Source: Morinoia aosen (lineage: Eukaryota; Arthropoda; Malacostraca; Amphipoda; Talitridae). From it: a DNA stretch of 64,000 bases. Location of the stretch: positions 45,228,102 through 45,292,101 of the forward strand of contig CM059563.1 in the NCBI GenBank assembly GCA_030386875.1. Direction: 5' to 3'. Made by a program: the position numbers and the translations under genes. The notes below the pieces were generated by a model, which saw nothing but the letters and a program-made list of their open reading frames with translations, searched no databases and was not told the origin of the DNA. Below are positions 35,188 to 47,591 of this stretch, in pieces. How positions within the stretch are numbered: the stretch's first letter is position 1; each line of letters begins with the position of its first letter.

Positions 35188-35423
35188 ATTTTAACATTTT
35201 GGCTGCGGGGGTGAGCCACCGGTGATCACCGAGGGAGTGTTCATTATGCTGCTGACTGACATGTAGAGTCAAAAACTCAGTTTTGATAAGAACTTCATCA
35301 AAACTAAATGGAATAACGATCCAGTTAATGTTTGCTATTTTCAACATCGCCAAATCCAACTAACTTAAAACGTGAATTAAATATTAAACTTTAGTTTGAC
35401 TTGCCGCAGTCAAAGTGTTAAAG
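35188..35423 (+). mobile_element. MITE-like element, group B copy 4
   Basis: Terminal inverted repeats TTTTAACATTTTGGCTGCGG (left) and CTTTAACACTTTGACTGCGG (right, reverse complement). Subterminal GAGCCACCGGTGATCACCGA, interior GATCCAGTTAATGTTTGCT and ATTAAACTTTAGTTTGAC match copies at 11641 and 43287. About 236 bp, non-autonomous. Confidence 0.85.
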
Positions 35424-36432
35424 CCCCATGATTCGAAAAGATGAACATCCACACAAGTTTTTGAGGGTTTAGTCCTACAGCCTTAAATAAATATTTCAGT
35501 TTGCATGACGTTTCGGAATAACGTTCCTTTAAACAACGAAAAAGATTGAGATTTATAACAATGTTTTTTTACTTGGTGTTACCATTGCGGAACTTCAACG
35601 ATGCTTTCATAAGCTGGGGATGGACAATTGGACATTAAAAGTTCATAGAACATTTCAAATGATAAAACAGTTTATTAATTTTTTTTGTGTCGTGAACTGT
35701 TGTGATTGAACTCTATTTATAATATGTTTAAAAATTTTTGGATGATCTGTTTGGTCGCATAAGCTTCTAAATATCTTTGTGTAAAATTTACAGAGTGTGA
35801 TTGGCAGTTAACACCTATTAGGACAATATTATCGTCTGATTACATGAGACTAGCAGCTTGTAGACGAACTAAAAGCAAAGTAATTAAATGAAATAAAAGT
35901 TAGGAGCAAATAGGTGGAGTAAATATTTGTACCTTATTGGTCAAGTGACACCTTGCACATGAAGTCAGTAATACTATCCTGTAGATGAAGTAATTGCTGG
36001 CACCCTCTGCGTAGAAATACAAGTTTCTTGAGTGTGAAAAATATACTATTACTGCTAAAAAATTATTGCCAAATGTAAGTTCGACACAAATAGAGTAATA
36101 AACGAATATTTTACATTGTTTTTCCCATTTTAAACTACTTCCTTAATATAGAGTATTTATTTACAGCTCTACCAACAAAACGGAGCATCAGCGAAGTCAA
36201 GCACGCGTCTTCGAGGGATTCTCAACTTCAGCGTTTTCCCGATGGAAGGATTTTAGAACGAGATTCTGCTCGTGAAAATTTGGAGAGAAATATGTTCTCA
36301 TATTGCTAAGTTTTAGACATTTGTTTCGGCAGATAGCACAACTAAGCAAATCTTCCGCATCGCACCGCGCTGCAGCTGTTGCCGTCATAAGGCGACTCAT
36401 GGTGTAAGTTAGCAAGTAAATCTTGTGAAGAG
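35424..36432. other. Unique AT-rich spacer
   Basis: No gene supported. Short minus frames near 36197-36415 overlap the edge of the 16-bp array. Confidence 0.5.
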
Positions 36433-37123
36433 TCTTTGTAATGTTGCTCTTTGTAAATGTTGCTCTTTGTAAATGTTGCTCTTTGTAAATGTTGCTCTTT
36501 GTAAATGTTGCTCTTTGTAAATGTTGCTCTTTGTAAATGTTGCTCTTTGTAAATGTTGCTCTTTGTAAATGTTGCTCTTTGTAAATGTTGCTCTTTGTAA
36601 ATGTTGCTCTTTGTAAATGTTGCTCTTTGTAAATGTTGCTCTTTGTAAATGTTGCTCTTTGTAAATGTTGCTCTTTGTAAATGTTGCTTTTTGTAAATGT
36701 TGCTCGTTGTAAATGTTGCTCTTTGTAAATGTTGCTCTTTGTAAATGTTGCTCTTTGTAAATGTTGCTCTTTGTAAATGTTGCTCTTTGTAAATGTCGCT
36801 CTTTGTAAATGTTGCTCTTTGTAAATGTTGCTCTATGTAAATGTTGCTCTTTGTAAATGTTGCTCTTTGTAAATGTTGCTCTTTGTAAATGTTGCTCTTT
36901 GTAAATGTTGCTCTTTGTAAATGTTGCTCTTTGTAAATGTTGCTCTTTGTAAATGTTGCTCTTTGTAAATGTTGCTCTTTGTAAATGTTGCTCTTTGTAA
37001 ATGTTGCTCTTTGTAAATGTTGCTCTTTGTAAATGTTGCTTTTTGTAAATGTTGCTCTTTGTAAATGTTGCTCTTTGTAAATGTTGCTCTTTGTAAATGT
37101 TGCTCTTTGTAAATGTTGCTCTC
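36433..37123. repeat. 16-bp minisatellite (about 43 copies)
   Basis: Unit TGTTGCTCTTTGTAAA, among the most uniform arrays here: only scattered substitutions (TTTTTG, TCGTTG, GTCGCTC, TCTATG). The minus strand lacks stops, so a 279-codon frame reads as KSNIYKEQHLQRATFT repeats. It is a product of the array. High uniformity suggests recent expansion or ongoing homogenisation. Confidence 0.96.
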
Positions 37124-37537
37124 CATAGTGGAACCGGACATTGATCTCAAAATTTTCTCTCGACACTATGCGTTGAGACACGTCTTTGTAAATAGAAAAA
37201 ATAAAATAAAATTTGCGCCATTGCGCCTAAAATACGTTTGCCAGAATAGTATGTTATCATCATTCGTTGTGCAAAATTTGTACAGGGTGATAAAAAAAAG
37301 TGTGTACACTTAACACTGGCATAAAAAACATACCTGAACACATGCATAATGTAATTTTGGCGGGACCTAGACGCAATACTTTCTCAGCAGGTGGGAAGAA
37401 TCGTCGATCGAAGCGCGCAAAATGACAGACGTATGTTGACGCGGTGAAAATCAGAGACAGGTTATGAAATGAGATTGGAAATTATGAACATTGCAACGGT
37501 CTAGAGACGGTGAATATTAAGTATGGGTGTAATACAT
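37124..37537. other. Unique spacer
   Basis: Contains TACAGGGTGATAAAAAAAAG near 37284, resembling transposon ends of the ACAGGGTG type, but no partner end was found. No gene. Confidence 0.45.
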
Positions 37538-37632
37538 TTTCGAGGGGAACATTTTTCGAGGGGAACAATACATTTTCAAGGGGAACATATACATTTTCGA
37601 GGGAACAAATATATTTTCGAGGGGAACAATTA
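37538..37632. repeat. ~20-24-bp degenerate tandem repeat
   Basis: About five copies of ATTTTCGAGGGGAACA with AT-rich linkers of variable length (ATAC, ATATAC, AATAT). Confidence 0.85.
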
Positions 37633-37759
37633 TTCGATTGCGAGACAAATTCGAGGACTATGGAACAATTTGTGACGCAGATTTCACTCAGAGACTTGAC
37701 ATTACTTGACGTAGACGTTGATATGAAGGCTGGTAAATTTCGTGCTTCTACAACAACAT

Positions 37760-37903
37760 CGCTTGAAGCCGTGTGAACATTCTATCTCGTAACATTCTAC
37801 ATCGCTTGTAGCCGTGTGAACATTCTATCTCGTAACATTCTACATCGGTTGAAGCCGTGTGAACATTCTATCTCGTAACATTCTACATCGCTTGAAGCCG
37901 TGT
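37760..37903. repeat. 43-bp tandem repeat (about 3.3 copies)
   Basis: Copies of a 43-bp unit containing GAAGCCGTGTGAACATTCTA, TCTCGTAACATTC and TACATCGCTT, differing by single bases (GCTTGTAG, GGTTGAAG). Confidence 0.92.
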
Positions 37904-38439
37904 GATGTCGGCATGATCGGGCTTTATGCACATCATGCATGAATTCATTATTCTCGAATTTCAGTTAACATGGAAGTACTTAAGACACATACCCACATCT
38001 TCACTGCCTCTGAACAGCAGCAACATTCCGCCACTTGTACTGCAACTAGATAACTTGTTTCCGCTCTTCAAGACTCAAACGTACGTCCGCCATTTTACAA
38101 TGCTTGATCGACGATTGTGCGGCAAGTTAGTAAATGTTACATCAAATTTATCCAGAAATTTAATTGTCTAAACAAAGAAATAAAATATCCCACTCCACTT
38201 CAAAGTGTGAGTAACGTTTTTTGAAGCAGGCAGAACAATTTAGTATTGACCATAATATAAAATATAAATAATGTATACTATTTCGAATGAGTTGCACATT
38301 TCATTAGATATCACGCTACATAAAAAAATTTCTTATATAATGTCCATTTAAATATTTGATAATGGGGCGTAAATGATACATTCTAAAGTTCAGGCTATGT
38401 CAATGCAGAAACTCTGTGACAACAAACCAACTAGAGCTG
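37904..38439. other. Unique AT-rich spacer
   Basis: No gene or repeat recognised. Confidence 0.5.
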
Positions 38440-38715
38440 GTGAACGCAAGGCATTAAGTGAGTTTGTGCTATTGAGAACAAGATAGTATAAGCACACAGT
38501 AAGGCATTAAACGAGTTTGTTCTATTGAGCAAAGATAGTAAGCACACAAGTGCAAGTGAACGCAAGGCATTCAGCGAGTTTGTTCTATTGAGCGAAGATA
38601 GTAAGCACACAAGTGCAAGTGAACGCAAGGCATTAAGCGAGTTTCTTCTATTGAGCGCAAGATAGTAAGTACACAAGTGCAAGTGAACGCAAGGCAGTAA
38701 GCGAACCAGTGTTGG
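38440..38715. repeat. ~63-bp tandem repeat (about 4.5 copies)
   Basis: Units containing GTGAACGCAAGGCATTAAGC, GTTTGTTCTATTGAGC and AGATAGTAAGCACACAAGTG. The first copy and the last partial copy are diverged. A 120-codon minus frame is produced by the repeat. Confidence 0.92.
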
Positions 38716-40448
38716 TAAACTAAAAGAACTAAGCGAAATTTTGCTACTGAACGCTAGAAAATACGCGAGTGATTGGTGGTGAATGCAAGGCATAAACTGA
38801 CATGATCTTTGCCATTTTAAAACTCTCTTCTTAGAACTTATAGGGTTTCAACTCTTGCTCTGCCATCAATATTACCCGATTTCCCATAAGTATTTTTTTT
38901 ATTAGCACCAGAACCATAAGAAAATACACATAATGATATTTATCTTGGAACACCCCTTCTCAGAAATTGAAAACTGTCGAGCGCTATTTCTCAGCGTGAA
39001 GACCATCTCATTTCTCACAGTAAAGACTGTCTTCAACGCAATAATAAGGCAGAAATTAATGGCCAAACCTCCACAGTGTGTCATTCATCAGCTCCGAGAA
39101 ACGACCCCTGGCACTCAATAAATCAGTCGAACTTTAACCCTCCGCCGGGATGAGGAAACTAATGGGATTCGATGACCCAAACAGATAAACTAGGAATCAT
39201 TTATTGGTTTTCAAGATTCGATGAACAATTTATTGCTATTATAATGATGTTATTTGGACCATTCCATGATTCGAGGCTGGTTTCATACCTGAGGTATAGA
39301 AAATTTTTCGTCCAAACACAATTTTTCATAAAAATGAGTCATCAAAAACAACTTCTTCCCCTGATGTTGCAAGTAAATTTCTCCAGAATATTTTTTTATT
39401 GAAAAACTAACTCGTTCCAGCGGTTTGAATCTGTTACGGAATATACATACGTTAGAGGGAAAATAGACATTAGAAGTATGCATGTAAAACATTACCTAAT
39501 CTTTCGAATAAAAGCCTAAATGAAAGCCAACGACAGACTTGTTATGTTTATACACAAAAATTAGTAACGAAAACGATCCACTGCAGTTAATAATCCAAAA
39601 AAATACGCAGCTCGTATTAAACATCATCAGAGAGTTGAATTCTTCGAATGAGAGAAGCCTGGAAAAGGGCGACGATTGGGAAGAAGCGCGAGGTTATTGC
39701 TATGCCCTTGGGGAAGGAAAGGACATGAGCAAAGCCATGGTGAGGGGAGGGGTAGACTGAGGTCGGTAAGTTAGGAGAAGCATTGGGGAGAGCACCGTTA
39801 TGAATACCAAACACAGAATTCGTGGGCGTAATAAAAGTTCCAAATATGAATAATAAAAATTAAATTCTTAAATGATTGGGTGCAATATTACTGAACGATT
39901 TGGATAACGGAGACGCTCATGGAACTTCGAGATGCAATGACATGAAATAAAAAACAATGGCAAGTGAACTAACGATAGCAGCCAACCACATGCATAGATG
40001 GTGAAAACGCTGCATCACTGGTGAGAGTGAGACTCACGCAACTACAGTTTTGAAATGTGCATTCTCGAGCATTGTTAAAGATGTGAGCTTGAAGGGAAAT
40101 TACAGAAATTCTTTAAGATTCATGTTTCTGAACGGGAGTTTAAAGTGAAAGATTAAGTGAAGTGAACGCTTCGTCAGTGATATTGCCAACCTTTACTAAG
40201 AAAATCTGGTGGTAATTTGAAGGTCAGCAAGAAATATGGTGACAAATTAACATTACAATTATCGAATTAACACGTGAAATTATGTTTTTTATTGTTTTTA
40301 TGTTTGTTTTGCAGCTCATTGCTTGTGTAATGTATTCTGTTTTGTTTACATGAAAATCTGGTATTTCAATTTGAGGTTCACAACGGTTCATGATTTTACA
40401 GATTGCTTTCATATTTTCATTTGTATTCTTCTATACGTTTCTGTGTAT

Positions 40449-40449
<1 letters not shown>
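38716..40449. other. Unique intergenic DNA
   Basis: About 1.7 kb with only short frames (at most 76 codons) and no recognised domain. Confidence 0.5.

Positions 40450-40512
<63 letters not shown>
40450..40512. repeat. (CA)n microsatellite
   Basis: Uninterrupted dinucleotide repeat of about 31 units. Two short histidine/threonine frames across it are spurious. Confidence 0.98.
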
Positions 40513-40514
<2 letters not shown>

Positions 40515-41109
40515 TCAAACTGTGCTCTTGGTTCTTGAGTAACATGCTTAATATATTTTTTTATTTGTTGCATTCACGTGCACAATCAAAACACCACGCA
40601 CAACTCTCGGGATTATTTCATATAAAATGCATTCAACCTTTCAGTTTTTCATTATTGGCTTCACGTTGACCACACTTATGCGGCGTAGGACTTTCACTTC
40701 ACCTCTTACTTCCATCTTTGTGTAAATCTTCTTCCTCTAATCTCTTCTATCTAATATTCTTTCTCTCTCAAGGGTTAAAATCTCCTCTTCAACACCTGAT
40801 CCCCCTTACACTAATACGAGGATCGCCTTTCAGAGAGTGCTTCAACAAAGTCAATGCAAATATGAAACGAAGAAATGCACACGAATAATGAATCCTGGAA
40901 TTTCAGCGTCACGACGGATAATGACAAAAACGAAAGTAAAATAAAATGCTCTGTCCCTAACATTTTCATCGACCGTTCAGTCTTGTGTTTAGTTGAGACA
41001 GAAACCGAGGTAATAAAGAAGAAATTATCGACGCATTTAAATTAACAAAGCGGGTTTATAGAATTTAATGACAAATAAATTTATGCGTGGCGTTGGTTCT
41101 GCAAGTGCC
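40513..41109. other. Unique spacer
   Basis: Pyrimidine-rich part at 40680-40800; no gene. Confidence 0.5.
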
Positions 41110-41790
41110 TGACAGCATTTGACAGCGCTGATCAGGGATCAGTAGATTTTAAAAATTTTGAACACTGTTTGCTAGTGTTTAGCTGCATGTAACAATGTTT
41201 GATGATGCAAGTCAGTGAACGCCAGTGTTAAGCAATATTTAAGAGAGCTAGGTAGTGTTCGGCAGTGCTCAGGAGCACTTGGTAGCATCAGTAAGTGTTT
41301 TTCAAATATTTGGTAGTGTTCAGCTGGAAGTCCTCACTTGCGCTCGGCGATGTTTGATATTGTTTGGCAGTTCTTGACAGAGCTAGTTAGAATTTGACGT
41401 TGTTTGGGAAATCTTGGCAATGCATGTCAACGTTCGGCGGGGTTAAGTATTACTCAGTATTCTTTGGTAGTTTTTGATATTGGTTTTAGTGTTCGGAAGT
41501 GTTTAGTAGTACTAGGTAATGTTAAGAAGTAGTGTGTCAGTGGTTGGTTGTGTTTTGCAGCGCGTGGCAAAGTTTGACAGTGTTTAATAGACAACTTTTG
41601 GCAGAGTTTGGCAGTACCTGACAGAGTTTGATAGTGCTTGGCTGCGTTTGAAATTGCCTGGCAGTGTCTGGCATTGCTTGGCAGCACGCGGTAGTGTTTG
41701 CTAGTGTCTCGCAGTGTTTGGCACCACGTGAGAGTGTTTGGAAATGCTTAGCAATAAATTTCAGTGTCTTGCAGAGCTTGGCTTGTAGCA
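41110..41790. repeat. Old degenerate ~10-11-bp repeat field
   Basis: About 680 bp in which GTTTGGCAGTG-like words (TTTGACAG, CTTGGCAG, GTTTGATAG, GTTCGGCAG) recur roughly every 10-20 bp with heavy divergence, best preserved at 41570-41720. I read it as an ancient minisatellite. A minus frame of 77 codons is incidental. Confidence 0.75.
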
Positions 41791-42679
41791 GCAGTGCTTA
41801 CTAACTCAATTTATCGTCTACACTTCGCTGGCTTCAAAATGAGTTCAAAATGCCGCCACGGCTGCCGTGCCTTCAGTAATCTGCGCCCACCGTGAAACTC
41901 GGCGTCGACAGCGGCGAAGTTGCTCGAGCCATGACGCAGAAAATTTCAAAAAATGATAAATTATACGTCCAAGAAGCTGGCAATGAGAGAACACTCTGAG
42001 GGGCGAGACAAATAACCTATGAAAGAATGGCATATAATCCAAGATTAAGCAAATCGGGGGAATAAATTAACTTCAAATCAGATTACCTTCGTGGAAAACA
42101 CAAAAGCGTTTCTACAGTGTCAACTCTCGTACTTTTTCTATCGAAATGACTGTTACGTTAATAAAAGCGGGTATAGGTTTTGTTTGACATCAATAATAAA
42201 GTTATTGCACAGATTGTGTAATGGAGCAATTGCTGACATATCTTGTGAAACCATACGTTAGGATTGAAATATGAGGAAATATTTTGATAGTTACAAATAA
42301 AAGAATTGTAGGAGACCAGACCACACTTTTTCAAACAATTTTAGGAATTTTATGAAGAAAAGAATTCGTTGTAGCATTAAATGCCAGACAATTTTGTACT
42401 TGTCACATGGCATTAGAACAAGGCAAATTTTTTGTATCAGTTAAACCAGGAAAATGGTGACGTAGTGGGGGGAAGGCAGTGTATTATATTACTACGAGCT
42501 GTGGGAAGACTCCTACTCGGAGAAACACCAGGAGACTAGGTGAAAAAATATAAGGTAATAAAAATTTAATTTAACATGGAATGAACTGAATTTATTTCAC
42601 TAATAACACATGATGGCTATATATAAACAGAACATAGATATTGTAGTCATCTTATTGGTACAAAAATCGGGAATACGGA
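41791..42679. other. Unique spacer
   Basis: No gene supported. Confidence 0.5.
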
Positions 42680-42845
42680 AGCAATGCAACAATTGCACAC
42701 AGTAAGTAATGTGGTAAAAAAACCGCAGTTAATAATGCAGCAATTGCGTAGAGTTGGTAAAATGCAGTATGAACCCGCAGTTAAGTAATGCATCAATTAC
42801 ACGCAGTACGTATTGTTGTCAAAGCCAGCATTTAGTACGGCAGTT
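42680..42845. repeat. ~55-bp degenerate tandem repeat (about 3 copies)
   Basis: GCAGTTAATAATGCAGCAAT, GCAGTTAAGTAATGCATCAA and AATGCAACAATTGCACACAG mark three diverged copies. Confidence 0.65.
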
Positions 42846-43286
42846 ACAGCTGGAGGTGAACATTGCGATGTAAATGCTACATTGTTTTTTATGAAAAATT
42901 ATTTTTTAGCACATTAAATTTTCTAGCGAAGTGCACAAGAGCCTCTACATTTCAGGATGCTTATACGTTGAACAAAACACAACACATGTAGAATACAATC
43001 ATGAAAATAAAAACAGTGGATTGGCTCATGCTAGGGTTGGTACTCTAGCTTTGTGCCGTCAGACGCCAATCACGCACAGGCACGTAAGTTTGGTTTGAAA
43101 AATACTATTGATAATGTCAGAGAAAAGGATGATCAATAACGACTCACGCTTGGTAATTTTGTGTCAATCTTTTGCTCCTTAATGTTCATCTATGCGAACC
43201 AAATACACTGAGCGTAGGAGGTGAATTACCAAAATAATTAAGAGAGTACTCTTAGAGTTAAAATCTTAAGTAAGTGTGCTATTACT
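42846..43286. other. Unique spacer
   Basis: No gene or repeat recognised. Confidence 0.5.
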
Positions 43287-43520
43287 CTTTACACGTTGGT
43301 TGCGATTTAAGCCACCGGTGTATATACATGGAGGGAATTTTCATACTGCTAATGACCGACCAGTAGTCACAAACTAAATTTTCATAATTGCTTTATCAAA
43401 GCTAAATGGAAGTACGATCTAGTTAATGTTTGCTATTTTCAAAATTTGTCACTACAATTGGCTTTAAATTTGAGTTCAATATTAAATTTCTGTTTAATTA
43501 ACCCATTACGGTCGAACTTT
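43287..43520 (+). mobile_element. MITE-like element, group B copy 5
   Basis: Left end CTTTACACGTTGGTTGCGAT followed by AAGCCACCGGTGTATATACA; interior AGCTAAATGGAAGTACGATC and GTTAATGTTTGCTATTTTC match the copy at 35188. The right terminus is weakly preserved. Non-coding. Confidence 0.75.
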
Positions 43521-46101
43521 CCGAGCAGCTTCAACAAAAACTCAACACAGAGAACATTATGGATGTCTGCTCGAGCTCAAGTTGAATGATCTAATCTTCT
43601 ATCTTGTGTAATGCTTGACTTGGAAAAGCAATACTTGACTTATTTCGGAAAATATTGAAAAACTTTTTTATCTTTAAGAAATTAGACGTTAGCCGCGCTA
43701 ATGGCGCTAGCTTTCAGTAAATTAGACCGACAAAGATGTCGCTTCTCGTACCTTCGCTCATCGCTTTCTAGTCATCTTGTTTTTTCAGTTATGCGTCCTC
43801 CCTCGTTCTTTGATGCTAATTTTTTCTGAGTGGAATTTTGAAAAGAAGAATAAATAGCGTTCAACTTCAAAGTAAACGTCAACTGATACGTTAACTAATG
43901 AATGGCGTTCTTCTTTGTAATATGTCAATTGATAAATAGCACTCTTCTTCAAATACATATATCCATTAACTAATAAATTGTCTTCTGCATTGCCGTTTTC
44001 ATCGACGAATGAACCACGTTCCACCGTGATATATATTTGAACCAACGAAAAGCTTGAAATTTACGTCGACTAATAACTGGAGTTTAATGTTTAGGTATAC
44101 TTTAAGATTTATTTTACAAACACGTACCAATCCTCAGGTAATCAAGGGGAATAATATTACGTTATGCTTATTTTCTCAGCCAAAGCCAACTTCCTAGATT
44201 GCCGCAATCATTTTTCCCTTATAACTCCAAAGTTTAATAGAGTCATAAAGCCCTGAAGCATCCCAAGGTAGCGGTGCGAATCAAAGTTTGTATAAAATAT
44301 TATGATTTTTCCTCGATTTATCGCCTCGGTCTCGATTAGATCGAGTCTTTGCAGGCCGTGAAATGAAAGCTCGAGCTTGGCTGACGTATTCCAAAATCAC
44401 CAACTAGAAATCCACTCATTTTGCACCCGAGTGGAGTTCTGCACGCGCTTGCAAGTGCTGTGTAGGTTTAGCATGGCTCCCCAAGGGAAAAACTCGAATT
44501 GTACTCGATGCTTCCTTTTTACTTTCACTTTGACGTTTATTCAACCGCTCTGCCCAGAACGCTGCATCTCATTCACACCACTACTGTTCGCGCGAAACGC
44601 ATAGCCCACGAAAAGGAAAGTAAAGGCGGCTTTGAACTTGAATTTAGCGTGAAGACTTGGGGAATTTCTCATCAGAGAGGTTGTCGCGAGGAGCCGAGCG
44701 ATACATCAAAGCGATAATTCTTCAGTTCTACGGTTGTCGATATTTTCCATCGACCACGGACGGGTGCTGGGCAAGCGCTTCTTGTTCATCGTTTACCTCA
44801 ACTTTTTCTGAGTATGTTAGCGGTATCGAGCTTATGTAAATAATGTAATGATCATCTGTTTTCGTTAAGTTATAAAGGCACACAGCGTATGATGTGAAAT
44901 TGTAATAACGAGACGGTAGCTTATTTTTCATTTCTTTGGAGCTCTTTAGTCGATGAGGTTCCTCCATGATATATTCAGCCTCGAAAACATTACTCATAAT
45001 AACGAGGGTGGATGTATCATAGTACAGTAAGTAAAAAATGTAAGTAAAGTAAATAAAGTGAAGTAGGTAAGTAGAGTAAGTCTACATAGAAGGTAAGTAA
45101 AGTTAAAAAGTTAGTCAAGATGACGTACATTTAGAAGTGGTACAAATTGCGGACCATAGCTGGAGCACTGTTGCCTGCCTCAGAAGTCCAACGCTCAAGT
45201 TTGTTACTGTTCAGATTAGAAGCTGTTCATTGGCTAAGAAATAAATTTAGGCGTTTTATTAACAAAGCGAATCAGAATGTTTTTTTCACTGAACTATCTC
45301 TGTCAAAAAGGAGAATTAGTAAACAATACTTAACTCATTATGATAGATGTATTTTTCGTATACTAACATCAATTTGAAGAAAATACTTCTTGTAGAAGTG
45401 AAAAATTTAATTTCGTGATAAAATTATAACAAATTTCAAGAAGCGCAAATACTATATTTTTAAAATATTATAGCACTGTAAAAATTTTAGTCACTTTACC
45501 ATACACAAAGTTGGCTTTGCATCTCAAACTTCTACATGGTGGATGTTATTTACCATTTCGTACTTCCTCTTTCCGTTTGATACTTCAATGGGACACTCGA
45601 CAGCCGTTCCATAAATTTTTCGCAAAATATCGCAGTTTTCTGAACACTTGCCCCTGAAATTCATGAACTCTAAATTGTGCAGCAACGGTTGTAAGAATGC
45701 GATATGGGATGCAAACTCCATAAAAATACAAGTTGATTCGTAAAGACAGTCGCGCTCGGTCGAAGGGGACTCGGACCTTTCAATTTATTTAATACGTCGT
45801 TAAAAATACTTCTCTTAAAGTTAGAGTGACGCGAAGTCAATATGTTCCTTTGTTTATTGGGTATGGGGAAGGTTTTTCCTTTGAATTAGATTCTCCACGG
45901 CATTTTTGCGGTGATGGACGACCTGTGAGCACTGCTCGCTGTGGTCAGCGATCGGAAATGGACTTTTGTTTTGCGCAGACAATGTGAAGTTGTTTGCGGC
46001 CACTGGACGTGCGCTCCAATTTGAATCGTCTTCACAAAACAACGGTGATCTAAAGCTAGAAAATTTGGTTCGTTTCCTCGGAAATAACAGTTCTATGTTC
46101 T
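43521..46101. other. Unique intergenic DNA
   Basis: About 2.6 kb. A patch of AAGTA-rich simple sequence lies at 45020-45115. Overlapping short frames on both strands at 44377-44997 (up to 89 codons) lie in a somewhat GC-richer part without recognisable domains. Gene status unresolved; nothing supports one. Confidence 0.45.
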
Positions 46102-46329
46102 TTAACCCTTTAACGTCCGAATTTTTGTACTCATATTACCGTTAACACAACCACCGTCACTTAACTGGCGCTGGCATCAGGCAGTCACCGATATCAGGAT
46201 GGGATAGGAACTACCACCCGGCAGAGAACTTCAAAGAACACATTAGGAACTAATTGAACAAGAAATACAATATATTGAAGGTATTTTTGAAAGAGGTCAC
46301 TGGTGTCCTCTGGGGCGTTAAAGGGTTAA
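46102..46329 (+). mobile_element. piggyBac-like MITE, copy 1
   Basis: TTAA at 46102-46105 and 46326-46329 flank a 220-bp element whose ends are a perfect 10-bp inverted repeat, CCCTTTAACG and CGTTAAAGGG. TTAA duplication with CCYT-type termini is the known signature of the piggyBac superfamily. It is too short to encode a transposase. Internal sequence, including ATACAATATATTGAAG and AACTTCAAAGAACAC, matches 54855-55073 in reverse. Confidence 0.88.
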
Positions 46330-46451
46330 GTTTCAAAAGATTTGCCATGACATTACACTTATCGTTCATGCTTCATGACGTGGCGCTGACGAACTTCAGA
46401 ATTTTGTTAACAAATATTTACACCAGGGCTGCTCTAGGAAAGGTTGATCAC

Positions 46452-47257
46452 ACAGGGTGTTTTTTTATACGGACAAATTTCAACCATAGGTTGAAAACTC
46501 AAAATGAACCGATTTTCAGGAATGATAAACAGCCCAAAACTCCTTAGTCTTCGAGTTGTAAGGACTTAAAAGAAACTTTAAAACTTAAAGTAGGAGACTA
46601 CGTGCGCGCCAAGGTTGAAGCAAGTCTTGATAGTTCCGACCCCAGTAAAGTAGTTTTTTGCTATTTATACTATAAATTTGCGAGCATTTTACGGTTATGA
46701 AAAATATCTGCAATTTGAATGTTAGTTAGGATATTAAAACCAAGCCCTCAATGATAAACTTTAGATGTTATTTCATCAAATTAATAAAATCCTTATTTTT
46801 AACATTTGTTAGAAACTTTTCATCAGATGACATTATTAACATTAATAACAAACCATAAACTAATGCTTAACTTTTATTTAGCAAACTAGTCTTATTACAG
46901 AAGGTGTTTAAAACGGCCTCCATTAACCTTGACGCACTGAGCACATCTATTATAGAGTGAGCGCCTTTAGTACAAACATTATTATATGCTTAATAGCGTG
47001 AAACTGCAGATATTTTCCTAACCGTAAAATGCTTGCAGGTTTTATTGTAAAAATAAAAATAACCTGCGTTTAATGGGGTTGGAACTATCAAGACTAGCGC
47101 TAACATTGGTCTCCTACTCTAAGTTTTAAATTTTCTTCAAGTCCTTATCACTCGAAAACTAAGGAGTTTTGGGTTGTTTATCATTCGTGGAAATCGATTC
47201 ATTTTGAGTTTTTCTACTTATGAATAAAATTTGTCCGCATAAAAGAGACACCCTATA
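46452..47257. mobile_element. Foldback-type transposon with ~290-bp inverted arms
   Basis: The left arm begins ACAGGGTGT near 46452; the right arm ends AGACACCCTATA near 47257. The arms (about 46452-46745 and 46965-47257) are diverged inverted copies sharing, among others, CCCAAAACTCCTTAGT, TCTTGATAGTTCC and GCATTTTACGGTTA. The central part of roughly 220 bp includes a fragment on minus that reads like a transposase C-terminus (separate entry). I infer a deletion derivative of a DNA transposon with long terminal inverted repeats. The exact target-site duplication is not clear. Confidence 0.8.
46895..46963 (-). pseudogene. Transposase C-terminal remnant (mariner/IS630-like)
   Basis: The 23-codon minus segment ends CAQCVKVNGGRFKHLL and a stop. 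Many mariner-type transposases end in a similar small-GG-x-F-x-HLL motif, and its position inside a long-inverted-repeat element agrees. Upstream on minus the frame is closed by TAA immediately before AGG, so nothing more of the protein remains in this frame. Short match, hence moderate confidence. Confidence 0.6.
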
Positions 47258-47591
47258 TATCTGATGCTCATCACAACACAACGCAGTTAATACTGTTCTA
47301 GTATTCGTTTTTTCTTTGTTGCAATCGAATATATTATAATCTTCAAAAAAAGGGGCATCAAAAAATTTTTTTTTGGTTAGCATCGTTTTTAATTGCATTT
47401 TAAAAGTATTTCACACTGTAGCTGACATGTGATCCCACACTATAGCTAAGGGTTATTTTCAAAAAGCACATTTCACGCCACTTTTCTAGTGCTTTGCATT
47501 CAAACCCTCGAGAATATTTTCATTATAATTGGTATATCAAAAACACACGTTTGCAGCGCCTTTTGGGACAAGAACTTAGAGAGTGTCATTC
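47258..47591. other. Unique spacer
   Basis: AT-rich spacer between the foldback element and the 22-bp array. No gene. Confidence 0.5.

Noticed and set aside
15655-37310. TACAGGGTG words at about 15666 and 37283 as ends of full transposons
   Set aside because: No inverted partner end or coding remnant was found within a plausible distance.
40450-40512. (CA)n as a regulatory Z-DNA element
   Set aside because: An ordinary dinucleotide microsatellite; nothing around it suggests a regulated gene.
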